Below are positions 1 to 6,120 of a stretch of DNA of 24,369 bases, in pieces (within the stretch, counting starts at the first letter, position 1; each line of letters opens with the position of its first letter). The position numbers and the translations under genes were made by a program. Under the pieces are notes generated by a model, which saw only the letters and a program-made list of their open reading frames with translations, was not told the origin of the DNA and made no database searches. Source of the stretch: Actinomycetes bacterium (GTDB taxonomy: Bacteria; Actinomycetota; Acidimicrobiia; Acidimicrobiales; Palsa-688); assembly GCA_021827225.1 (NCBI GenBank), contig JAKAXG010000007.1, forward strand, positions 1-24,369. Direction: 5' to 3'.

Positions 1-684
1 CCCGGCGGCGCTCGGTGGGAGGCCCGCCGCCGGCGGTGGGAGGTCCGCCGGCGGTGCACCGCCGCCGGTGCTGGTGCGCTGGACCCACTGCAGGCGCGAC
101 ACCGGAGTTCCGGGACGGGCCAGGCCGGCGAGGACGGTCCGCCATGCCTCCAGGCACTGAGCCTGCTCGGCCGGGTCCAGCAGAGACAGTGACCGCCCGT
201 TGACCGGCACCACAGCCGCTACTGATCCGGCGGCACGGTCGCGGATCACGGCGTAGCCGCCTGTGAACGGTCGCCCGGAGCGCTCGATGAGGTCGATTCC
301 CATCGGCATCCCGCTCGACGTCCCACCCTTGTCCGACCGGGCCGACTTCCTGCTCGGGCGGCAGGCGGGATCGCCGGCGCGGGGACCGTGCCCGTCGAGC
401 GGAGCGGCGCTGAGGCGCGTCCGGCCCCCCCGGCGGCAGAGCCAGCGAATGCCTGCCAGCGCCCACCAGCCCAGCGGCTGCCCGCTTCGCGTCCATACAG
501 CGCCGGCCAGCCCGGCCGCCAACACGGTCACCGTCAGAAGTAGCCCACCCGGACCGCCCACTGACCCGTGCAGCACCAGGGCGACGGCCGTGGCGGCGCC
601 GATGGTGGCGAGCTGCCCGGCCTGCAGTCCGAGCAGAACCCCCCTGCGCTCGAGCGGGGAGAAGCTGTACCGGGGGTCAGCCAT
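1..684 (-). CDS. SCO6880-like conjugation membrane protein, partial (C-terminus beyond window)
   Basis: The reading frame is open from ATG at 684 to the window edge (228 codons, no stop), so only the N-terminus is visible. It begins MADPRYSFSPLERRGVLLGL, then has two adjacent hydrophobic segments at about residues 24-40 and 45-64. A short basic loop (W81-R90) follows, then a soluble region with a GYAVIRDRAAGSVAAVVPV stretch and an SLLDPAEQ segment. This two-helix, PrgI-like start followed by a soluble domain matches my memory of the actinobacterial SCO6880 family, found in conjugative operons beside TrbL-like and VirB4-like genes. The start overlaps the stop of the upstream TrbL-like gene by 8 nt, which implies translational coupling. 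The last visible residues are Pro/Gly/Ala-rich. The role in mating-channel assembly is inferred from context. A VirB4-type ATPase would be expected just outside the window. Confidence 0.7.
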   Translation of the reverse strand, partial: MADPRYSFSPLERRGVLLGLQAGQLATIGAATAVALVLHGSVGGPGGLLLTVTVLAAGLAGAVWTRSGQPLGWWALAGIRWLCRRGGRTRLSAAPLDGHGPRAGDPACRPSRKSARSDKGGTSSGMPMGIDLIERSGRPFTGGYAVIRDRAAGSVAAVVPVNGRSLSLLDPAEQAQCLEAWRTVLAGLARPGTPVSRLQWVQRTSTGGGAPPADLPPPAAGLPPSAAG

Positions 685-1774
685 GTCGGCCCGCCTGAGG
701 TGGCGATGTCGGGTAGTCGGCCTGGCGTTCGGGGATCACCTGAGCGGCGACCGGTCTGGCCGCCGGAGCGGTGCCCCCCGAACTCCTGCGGAGGGTCGAC
801 ATCATGAGTTGGGTGACCGGATGGACGGGGGCGGCGGCCGCCGAGGAGACCGTCCGGGTGGCCGCCCGCAACGGACGCCTCGACATGCCCTCGAGGTGGG
901 CGATAGCCGCCGCCTCCACGACGGGGGCTAGGCGCATCAGGGCGAAAGGGGCGAAGCCTGCCAACAGCAGGATCCCGGCGCCGGTGATGGCGGTATCGGG
1001 ACCGGAGCCCACGAGGGCGGCCACGCCGAGCGTCAGCGACGCCACGATCACGAACTTGGACATGATCAGGCTGACCAGGATCTCGACTGCCCGCTTCGCC
1101 ATCACCGCCGTGGCCGGCCATATGTAGCCCACCAGCACCAGGGGCATGAAGAAGGTGGCCACGTACACGGCAGCCGAGCGCACCATCATCTCCAGCCACA
1201 CGAGAAGGGTCCCGGCCACGATGAGCACCGACAGCAGCATCTGCACGAAGATCGGCGCCTTGGACCAGGCCCCGCTCGTCACGGCGTCGTGGAAGCGCCC
1301 GCCGAGCTGATCCGGGTGGGAACCCGCCAGGATCCGGCAGAGCGCGTCGACGGCGGACACGGCCAGTCCCGCCGTCTGCGTCGCCGCCGCGCCGGCCAGG
1401 ACGGCGACGGGGAGCCCCACCCCCCACACACGAAACAGGCGGCGGCCATCCTGGCGCAGGACCGGCCCGATCGAGGCGGCCATGAGGATGGGTAGCAGGA
1501 CTACGGCCACCACCCGGCCCATCAGGTGAGCCTCCTGCACGAACCAGGCCTTGTCGAAACGGGGCGTGGCCGTCGCCCCGATGAGACCCATCACGTGGCC
1601 CACCAGCCAGTCGGCCGCACCCGACATGGAGGAGTTCACCACATCGAGCACCGCGCCGGCGGCGGCGTTGGTGACGCTGCGGGTGAGACCGCCGGTCAGG
1701 CCGCCGAGACCGGGTATGCCGCCCAGGCAGGTGACCGGCGTCAGGCAGGCCACGGATCCCACCGGCGGGATCAT
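677..1774 (-). CDS. TrbL/VirB6-like polytopic conjugal transfer membrane protein
   Basis: This 365-aa protein starts MIPPVGSVACLTPVTCLGGI. It carries about six hydrophobic segments: near VVAVVLLPILMAASI, GVGLPVAVLAGAAA, FVQMLLSVLIVAGTLLVWLE, YVATFFMPLVLVGYIW, FVIVASLTLGVAALV and GAGILLLAGFAPFALM. A hydrophilic Pro/Ala/Arg-rich tail follows. Size, topology and position between a DUF6112-like gene and an SCO6880-like gene match the TrbL/VirB6-type inner-membrane channel component of actinobacterial conjugation systems. The frame is open upstream to 1966, but the ATG at 1774 is preferred because it overlaps the upstream gene's stop as ATGA. Residues upstream of that ATG are Arg/Gly-rich shadow sequence. 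The stop overlaps the next start by 8 nt. Assignment rests on topology and neighbours, since the family has few invariant residues. Confidence 0.75.
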   Translation of the reverse strand: MIPPVGSVACLTPVTCLGGIPGLGGLTGGLTRSVTNAAAGAVLDVVNSSMSGAADWLVGHVMGLIGATATPRFDKAWFVQEAHLMGRVVAVVLLPILMAASIGPVLRQDGRRLFRVWGVGLPVAVLAGAAATQTAGLAVSAVDALCRILAGSHPDQLGGRFHDAVTSGAWSKAPIFVQMLLSVLIVAGTLLVWLEMMVRSAAVYVATFFMPLVLVGYIWPATAVMAKRAVEILVSLIMSKFVIVASLTLGVAALVGSGPDTAITGAGILLLAGFAPFALMRLAPVVEAAAIAHLEGMSRRPLRAATRTVSSAAAAPVHPVTQLMMSTLRRSSGGTAPAARPVAAQVIPERQADYPTSPPQAGRHG

Positions 1775-2082
1775 CGGATCCGGCCGCCGGCCTGGATGAA
1801 GAAGTCCACGATCCTGGGCGCGCCGCCGATCAGTACCGCCGCCAGACCCGAGACCAGCACGCCGCGCCGACCGTTGTAGGCCTGCTGGTAGTTCTGCGAG
1901 TAGTGGCCGAAGGCCCACATGATGGCCCCCACCACGATCCCGATCAGAGCGGCGATGAGCGCCCACCCGCCTATCCCGTTGGTCAGCTGCTGTAGCACGT
2001 TGGCGCCCGGCAGCTGGCTGGCGTCGGGCATCAGCGTGACGCCGGGGCTCCCTCCGGCCCAGAGAGACGAGAGCAGTCCCAC
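1771..2082 (-). CDS. DUF6112-like small two-helix membrane protein (VirB2/pilin-like position)
   Basis: This 103-aa protein has a short N-terminal region and two hydrophobic helices at about residues 38-58 and 74-96. They are separated by a polar loop HYSQNYQQAYNGRRG. The pattern WALIAALIGIVVGAIMWAFG, loop, GVLVSGLAAVLIGGAP matches my memory of DUF6112 proteins, which sit at the head of actinobacterial conjugative operons. Topology resembles VirB2/TrbC pilins, but no pilin role is shown by the sequence. The start is GTG at 2082, placed by a strong Shine-Dalgarno AAAGGAGGT at 2089-2097 with 6 nt spacing. The stop overlaps the TrbL-like ATG by 4 nt. It is the first gene of the minus-strand transfer operon, with a promoter candidate about 40 nt upstream. 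Confidence 0.8.
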   Translation of the reverse strand: MGLLSSLWAGGSPGVTLMPDASQLPGANVLQQLTNGIGGWALIAALIGIVVGAIMWAFGHYSQNYQQAYNGRRGVLVSGLAAVLIGGAPRIVDFFIQAGGRIR

Positions 2083-2088
2083 AACGGC

Positions 2089-2097
2089 ACCTCCTTT
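2089..2097 (-). promoter_or_regulatory. Strong Shine-Dalgarno of the transfer operon
   Basis: AAAGGAGGT read on the minus strand lies 6 nt before the GTG at 2082. It fixes the start of the DUF6112-like gene and is the clearest ribosome binding site in the window; most other starts here lack one. Confidence 0.8.
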
Positions 2098-2122
2098 GAA
2101 GGAATCTGACTTGGCGCTCTAC

Positions 2123-2151
2123 ATCTTTGATGCTTTTTCATGCTGTGTCAA
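2123..2151 (-). promoter_or_regulatory. Promoter candidate for the transfer operon
   Basis: On the minus strand a perfect -35 TTGACA (2151-2146) is followed after 17 nt by AAAGAT (2128-2123), a 3/6 match to TATAAT. The predicted transcription start is near 2116, giving a leader of about 34 nt that contains the Shine-Dalgarno. A 13-bp repeat at 2130-2142 lies inside the -35/-10 spacer. Confidence 0.55.
2130..2142. repeat. 13-bp near-palindromic direct repeat, copy 1 (candidate operator)
   Basis: ATGCTTTTTCATG matches ATGTTTTTTCATG at 2205-2217 with one mismatch, start to start 75 bp. Its outer bases form an imperfect palindrome (ATG...CAT). It lies within the spacer of the transfer-operon promoter candidate. 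An operator role is inferred. Confidence 0.55.
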
Positions 2152-2194
2152 CCCTTTACCTCGCAGCTGGCGACTGCCGTCCTTTGGCCTTGTC

Positions 2195-2228
2195 TTGTAT
2201 GTCTATGTTTTTTCATGTGATATACGCT
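2195..2228 (+). promoter_or_regulatory. Promoter candidate for the relaxase gene, leaderless-type
   Basis: An extended -10, TGA followed by TATACG (2218-2226), sits 8 nt before the ATG at 2235. An alternative register is TACGCT at 2223-2228. A weak -35-like TTGTAT is at 2195-2200, spaced a long 20 nt. No Shine-Dalgarno precedes the ATG, so transcription would begin at or next to the start codon. Confidence 0.45.
2205..2217. repeat. 13-bp near-palindromic direct repeat, copy 2 (candidate operator)
   Basis: ATGTTTTTTCATG is the partner of the copy at 2130-2142. It abuts the extended -10 of the relaxase promoter candidate. The two copies thus occupy equivalent places in the divergent promoters, which suggests one regulator controls both transfer functions. 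Confidence 0.55.
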
Positions 2229-2234
2229 TGGTGC

Positions 2235-4385
2235 ATGCTCATCGTCCGGGACGTGTCGACGTCGGTGGTGCCGTACTTCACCGACGGCCGCGACTGCGGG
2301 GCGTGGACACCCGGCGCCACCCGGCTCCTCGGCCTGGCCGGGCCGGTCGAGCCGCCCCACCTGAGGGCCGTGCTCGACGGCCGGCACCCCGATTCGGGCA
2401 GGTTCCTGCCGGGTGTCCGGGCCCGCCGGCGGCGAGGGGGGTGGGATCTGGTGTTCGCAGCGCCCAAATCGGTTTCTCTGCTCGCCGGCAGCACGGAAGG
2501 CGACAGCGTGGCCGCCGCCCACGGCGCGGCGGTGAGAGAGGTCATCGACTACCTGGACCGCCGGCTGACGGTGGTGCGGACGGCCGAACCGGGCGGCACG
2601 GCACCGGCCGGGGGCCTGATCGGAGCGCACTTCGAGCACCGGGCCAACGCCGCCGCTGAGCCGCATCTGCACACCCACGTCCTCGTCGCCAACCTCACCC
2701 GCACAGAGGTGGGTTGGTCGGCGGTGCGAAACGAGGGGTGGTTCACCGGCCGGCGCAGCCTGGCCGCGCTCTACCAGCTCGCGCTCCGGGCCGAGCTGCG
2801 GTCCCGGGGCTGGCAGCTGGAGTGGCGTCTGAGACCCGACGGCCTGGCGGACGTCGCCGATGTGCCGAGCGCCGCCGTCAGGGCGACCAGCACCCAGAGC
2901 CGGCTGGCCGTGGCGAACGGGCGCTACGAGGCCCGCCGGCAGGCGGTTGCCGGTCCCTGGCGCGAGCGCGCTAGCCGGGCTGGCTGGGAGGGCCCGCCGA
3001 TCAGCGTGGTCAGCCCGCCCGTCGCGGGGTCCGGTGGGCCCGGTACGGGGTCGGGTGGGCCCGGCACGGGGTCCGGCAACGATGCCCGTCTCGACGACCC
3101 CGAGCTGACCGCCCGGGTGACCGCCCGCCTGGCGGCGCGCCGCAGCGACTTCTCGGTGACCGATGCCATCGTCGCCCTGGGCGCCAGCCACGCCCCGGGC
3201 GCCCTACCCGAGGAGGCGGCGGACTGGGCCGAGCGGTTCTGCCAGGCGAGCGTTGCGGTGCCCTCGCCGACGGCGGGCCGCCGGTGGACCACCACCTTGG
3301 CCAGGAGGGCGGACGACCGCCTCCTCGCCGCCCTCCACGACCTCCATACAGCACGGTCCCCGGCCCGCGCCGGCATCGCCGTCTCCGACCCCAGCGCCCC
3401 CGGCCGCGCCCCAGTCCGGGGACGCCTTTGGGAAGGCGTCGCTCCGCCGGCCGGTGGCATCGTGGTCCTGGGCTCCCCGGCCGGGCGGTCCGCCCTCCTG
3501 GCGCAGGCAGAGCTGCTCCAGCACTGGCGCCACCAGTGGCCGGCCGAGAGCGTCGCCGTCCACTGCCCGTCGGCGCTGGGGGCAGCCCGGTGGGCGGCGT
3601 TGTGCGGGATTCCGGCCCACCGGCGGGGACACCGGGTCGCCATCCTGGTGGTCGACCAGGCGGATCGGCGCAGCACTCCGGAGCTTCTGAGCCTGGCCGC
3701 CGAGGCCCGTCGCTCCGGTACCGGACTGGTCCTCGTCGAGGGCGGCACCCTTCCCCGGGTCACCAACTTCGCCAGCCATGGTCTCGCCCAGTTCGCCCAG
3801 TACGCGCAGCGGGTGGCCTGTCCCCCACCAGCGCCGTGGACCGCGGTGGGGCCTCCGGTTCCGGTCCGGCATCTCGACCCCGGCCTGTCCGGTCGGACGG
3901 CGGCTACGGCTCTGCTCCGCCTGTGGGCCGCCGACCCCGATGCCACCCTGCTGGTCGGTCTGGGACTGGAGGAGGTCAGGGCTCTCAACCTGGCGGCCCG
4001 GCTTCTGGTCGGTGGTGGCCCGACGGCGGTCGACGCCGACTGCACCCGCCGCTCCCCGGATTTTCGGGCCGGTGACCGGGTGGTGGTCATCCGGGCCCGG
4101 GACGGGCTCCCGGCCTACGGCACGTTCGGCGAGGTTTCTGGTGTCGGGCCCGGCGGGTCGCCACTGTCTGTGAGGTGGGTCGGCGAGGACCGGGCGCGCA
4201 CCCACGCCGCGGAGGCGCTCACCGGAGTTGGACACGGCTGGGCGGTCACGGCCCACATGGCGGCTCGGCTGGGCCGCCCGGTCATGGTCCTCGGCGCCGC
4301 GGAGGCGGTTCCCCGGCTGCGGGGTCTGGTCCGGGCTGAGATCGAGCCGCCGGGCCGGGGGCGGTCGCTGTTGTTGGAGCGGTGA
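2235..4385 (+). CDS. MobF/TrwC-type conjugative relaxase with degenerate helicase half
   Basis: This 716-aa protein would nick the transfer origin and attach covalently to the transferred strand. The relaxase domain occupies about residues 1-235: candidate catalytic Y14 in VVPYFTDGRD, the conserved WDLVFAAPKSVSLL segment, and metal-binding H135, H146 and H148 in FEHRANAAAEPHLHTHVL. That triad has the same +11/+13 spacing as F TraI. A Gly/Pro/Ser linker (about 265-281) follows. The C-terminal half resembles a RecD-like helicase, but the Walker A position reads GSPAGRSA (413-420) without GKT. Walker B reads VVDQAD (472-477), and the final motif HGWAVTAHMAARLGRPVMVL ends without the usual TALSR-like box. 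ATPase activity is therefore doubtful. The start at 2235 is preferred over an upstream ATG at 2127 because homology begins there and a -10 lies just upstream. Confidence 0.85.
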   Translation: MLIVRDVSTSVVPYFTDGRDCGAWTPGATRLLGLAGPVEPPHLRAVLDGRHPDSGRFLPGVRARRRRGGWDLVFAAPKSVSLLAGSTEGDSVAAAHGAAVREVIDYLDRRLTVVRTAEPGGTAPAGGLIGAHFEHRANAAAEPHLHTHVLVANLTRTEVGWSAVRNEGWFTGRRSLAALYQLALRAELRSRGWQLEWRLRPDGLADVADVPSAAVRATSTQSRLAVANGRYEARRQAVAGPWRERASRAGWEGPPISVVSPPVAGSGGPGTGSGGPGTGSGNDARLDDPELTARVTARLAARRSDFSVTDAIVALGASHAPGALPEEAADWAERFCQASVAVPSPTAGRRWTTTLARRADDRLLAALHDLHTARSPARAGIAVSDPSAPGRAPVRGRLWEGVAPPAGGIVVLGSPAGRSALLAQAELLQHWRHQWPAESVAVHCPSALGAARWAALCGIPAHRRGHRVAILVVDQADRRSTPELLSLAAEARRSGTGLVLVEGGTLPRVTNFASHGLAQFAQYAQRVACPPPAPWTAVGPPVPVRHLDPGLSGRTAATALLRLWAADPDATLLVGLGLEEVRALNLAARLLVGGGPTAVDADCTRRSPDFRAGDRVVVIRARDGLPAYGTFGEVSGVGPGGSPLSVRWVGEDRARTHAAEALTGVGHGWAVTAHMAARLGRPVMVLGAAEAVPRLRGLVRAEIEPPGRGRSLLLER
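3030..3071 (+). repeat. 21-bp tandem repeat encoding the relaxase linker
   Basis: Two 21-bp units (3030-3050 and 3051-3071, two mismatches) encode GSGGPGT twice. They form the flexible linker between the relaxase domain and the degenerate helicase half. Confidence 0.75.
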
Positions 4386-4404
4386 GTGCCGGCAGAGTCG
4401 CCGG

Positions 4405-4454
4405 GGAGCGGCGCCGGCAGGCACGACAGGGAGCGGCGCCGGCAGGCACGGCAG
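4405..4454. repeat. 25-bp tandem duplication downstream of the relaxase
   Basis: Two adjacent 25-bp units (4405-4429 and 4430-4454) are identical except at 4426/4451 (A/G). They begin 20 bp after the relaxase stop in the convergent, apparently non-coding gap 4386-4644. I see no gene in that gap. Confidence 0.8.
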
Positions 4455-4518
4455 GGGCGACAGGGGGTGGCGGCGGTATGGGAAGCGCTGTGTCGGTACA
4501 GATTTGCCGGCGTCATTC

Positions 4519-4591
4519 CGCTCTGGTGACACGCCAACCGACTTGGTGACGGAATTCGACGCGGCTGAGCGTGGCCCGTGTCACCAGAGCG
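4519..4591. repeat. 15-bp perfect inverted repeat with 43-nt spacer (candidate oriT, att or operator)
   Basis: The left arm CGCTCTGGTGACACG (4519-4533) is the exact reverse complement of the right arm CGTGTCACCAGAGCG (4577-4591). A further direct copy of the core TGGTGAC lies in the spacer at 4544-4550, exactly 20 bp from the core in the left arm (4524-4530). It sits between the convergent relaxase and CPBP genes, where a terminator could be expected. The 43-nt spacer and absence of a T-run argue against an intrinsic terminator. A transfer origin, attachment site or regulator site are the alternatives. Confidence 0.6.
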
Positions 4592-4644
4592 ACCAGCCGC
4601 CTCGCCCTAGGGTTCGGCGGGCCACCGCCCCCGCCGCGAACCGG

Positions 4645-5856
4645 CTAGCCGTGGGAGGAGACGTGCTCCGTCCAGCGCTCTCCGTCCCACCACCGCCACC
4701 GGTTGTGTCCGGCCGGATCGGGATGCCACCCGGGGGGCGGCCGCCGGCCGTTTCCGGCCCCGTCCCGCGGGAGTCCGGCCCCGTCCCGCGGGAGTCCGGC
4801 CCCGTCCCGCAGGGGTCCTGCCCCTGGAGCGGTGAGCCCGCCGGGCGGCGAGCCTGCGGCCCGCCCGCCGGGCGGCCATCCACCGGACGGCCAACCACCC
4901 TCCGGCCAGCCACCGGGCCGCCACTCACCCGCCGGCCACCCACCCGCCGGCCAGGTGCCGGGCGGCCAGTGCCCACCGCGTCCGCCGGCAGGCCCGACCA
5001 GTACCCGGTTGTTGCGTTCCACCAGCCACAGGATCGGCGCCACGATCCAGATGACCACCACGACCAGCACGGCCACGCCCGTCACCGCCGGCCACCGCTG
5101 CGAGAGGAAGCCCACCACGTCCCACAGGGCGTGGCACACCATCAACGGGACGAGCTGGCGGAACCGGAGGTAGGTCCAGTAGTAGATCGCGGCCCACAGC
5201 AGGATCCCCACCACGCCGGGGCCGTAGTAGATGTGATACGAGCCGCGCAGGACCAGCGCTACCAGCGTGATCTCCCATAGAGGGCGGCGGGCCTGCCGCA
5301 GCGTCACGACGACGAAGGCCAGCACCACCAGTTCCTCGATGACGCCGGCCTGCACCGAGTCCACCATCCCGAAGACCAACTCGGGGGCGGTCGGCGGACC
5401 GGTCGGCAGGTGGCCGGACTGGATGATCCCGTTGACGATTCCCCCGGCTATGAGACCCACCAGGGCCCAGGCCACGATGCGCACCGTCTGACTGACGGCC
5501 AGCCGCCCATCGTCAAGCCGGGGTACGCGCAGCCCCAGCTGGCCGGCGCCGACCCCGCGGCGGGCGGACAGCAGGAGCACCACGACCACCGCCAGCGCGA
5601 TCTGCATGCACACGTCCACGGCCTGGGTCCCGTAGATGGCCCAGCTGCCGCTCTGGAGGAGGTTCTGGTAGCGGCCGGCCAGGAGCAGCGCCGCTCCCAC
5701 TATCCCGGTGAGGAAGAAAGCCGCGAATACGAACAGCACCTCGACGTAGGCCCGGCGGGCGGTGACCGGTGCCAACTCATCTAGGTCCGGTGCCGGGGCG
5801 GGCGACCACCACCGACGGCGGCCCGGCTCGGTCGCCGGGCGGGTGGGGGCGTCCAT
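4645..5856 (-). CDS. CPBP-family intramembrane protease with repetitive linker and DUF2510 tail
   Basis: This 403-aa protein has about eight hydrophobic segments between residues 37 and 280. The CPBP (CAAX/bacteriocin-processing) motifs are visible: E174-E175 in VIEELVVLAF, H208 in GSYHIYYG, and H242/D246 in CHALWD. These are the presumed metal ligands and catalytic glutamates of an intramembrane metallo-type protease. After the last helix comes a Trp/Pro/Gly linker (about 291-331) of repeated GGWP-like units, then three DGAGLPR-type heptads (about 351-368). A DUF2510 module follows (375-401, PPGWHPDPAGHNRWRWWDGE), a short Trp-rich domain common on actinobacterial membrane proteins. The start is ATG at 5856. 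No Shine-Dalgarno is visible, and the frame is open further upstream but is only Arg/Gly/Pro there. The substrate is unknown. Confidence 0.85.
   Translation of the reverse strand: MDAPTRPATEPGRRRWWSPAPAPDLDELAPVTARRAYVEVLFVFAAFFLTGIVGAALLLAGRYQNLLQSGSWAIYGTQAVDVCMQIALAVVVVLLLSARRGVGAGQLGLRVPRLDDGRLAVSQTVRIVAWALVGLIAGGIVNGIIQSGHLPTGPPTAPELVFGMVDSVQAGVIEELVVLAFVVVTLRQARRPLWEITLVALVLRGSYHIYYGPGVVGILLWAAIYYWTYLRFRQLVPLMVCHALWDVVGFLSQRWPAVTGVAVLVVVVIWIVAPILWLVERNNRVLVGPAGGRGGHWPPGTWPAGGWPAGEWRPGGWPEGGWPSGGWPPGGRAAGSPPGGLTAPGAGPLRDGAGLPRDGAGLPRDGAGNGRRPPPGWHPDPAGHNRWRWWDGERWTEHVSSHG
4754..4816. repeat. Three 21-bp tandem units in the CPBP C-terminal linker
   Basis: Units at 4754-4774, 4775-4795 and 4796-4816 share CCGGCCCCGTCCCGC; the third differs at two bases. 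On the minus strand they encode DGAGLPR-type heptads just before the DUF2510 module, consistent with slippage expansion within a coding linker. Confidence 0.75.
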
Positions 5857-5932
5857 CGGGACCAGCGTGCCAGAACCGCGCCTGAAGATGGCTCCGCCCA
5901 GCGCTCCCGCCACCCGCCGACGGCCACCCCAC

Positions 5933-6035
5933 GCCGGCCGACCCCGCGGCCCCACCGCCGCCGCCCGACGACGACCACCCCCCGCCGGCCGACCACGCCG
6001 GCCGACCCCGCCGGCCGACCCCGCCGGCCGACCCC
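5933..6035. repeat. 13-bp GC-only repeats in the divergent spacer
   Basis: GCCGGCCGACC(A/C)C occurs four times in tandem (5984-5996, 5997-6009, 6010-6022, 6023-6035) and once alone at 5933-5945. They lie in the 264-bp gap 5857-6120 between divergent CPBP and UPF0104 genes. Apart from these repeats and C-rich runs I see no conserved gene in the gap. Frames crossing it encode only Pro/Arg/Gly strings. Confidence 0.75.
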
Positions 6036-6053
6036 GCCGCCGGACGCCGACCA

Positions 6054-6098
6054 CCCCCGCCGGCGCCCCCGCCGGCCCGCGCCGAGGACCCCCACCCC
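6054..6098 (-). other. Potential G-quadruplex tract on the minus strand
   Basis: The plus strand has C runs of 5, 5, 3, 5 and 4 at 6054-6058, 6066-6070, 6076-6078, 6089-6093 and 6095-6098. The minus strand therefore carries closely spaced G runs capable of a quadruplex. The tract lies upstream of both divergent genes. Folding is inferred from base runs only. Confidence 0.4.
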
Positions 6099-6120
6099 GA
6101 GATGCGAAAATCGCCGGAAC

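Noticed and set aside
263..931. Plus-strand open frame of 222 codons over the conjugation operon
   Set aside because: It is antisense to the SCO6880-like and TrbL-like genes, encodes Arg/Pro-rich low-complexity sequence, and the minus-strand frames show coherent membrane proteins and coupled starts.
1775..1966. N-terminal extension of the TrbL-like frame to 1966
   Set aside because: The extra residues are Arg/Gly-rich and lie out of frame over the DUF6112-like gene. The ATGA overlap at 1771-1774 gives a better start.
2924..4090. Large minus-strand frame (388 codons) over the relaxase
   Set aside because: Arg/Ser/Pro-rich antisense shadow of the relaxase; no domain and no start signal.
4386..4644. 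Possible tRNA attachment site at the edge of the conjugation genes
   Set aside because: No cloverleaf, anticodon arm or CCA-type end could be drawn in this gap.
5984..6035. CRISPR array
   Set aside because: The 13-bp repeats are contiguous with no spacers.
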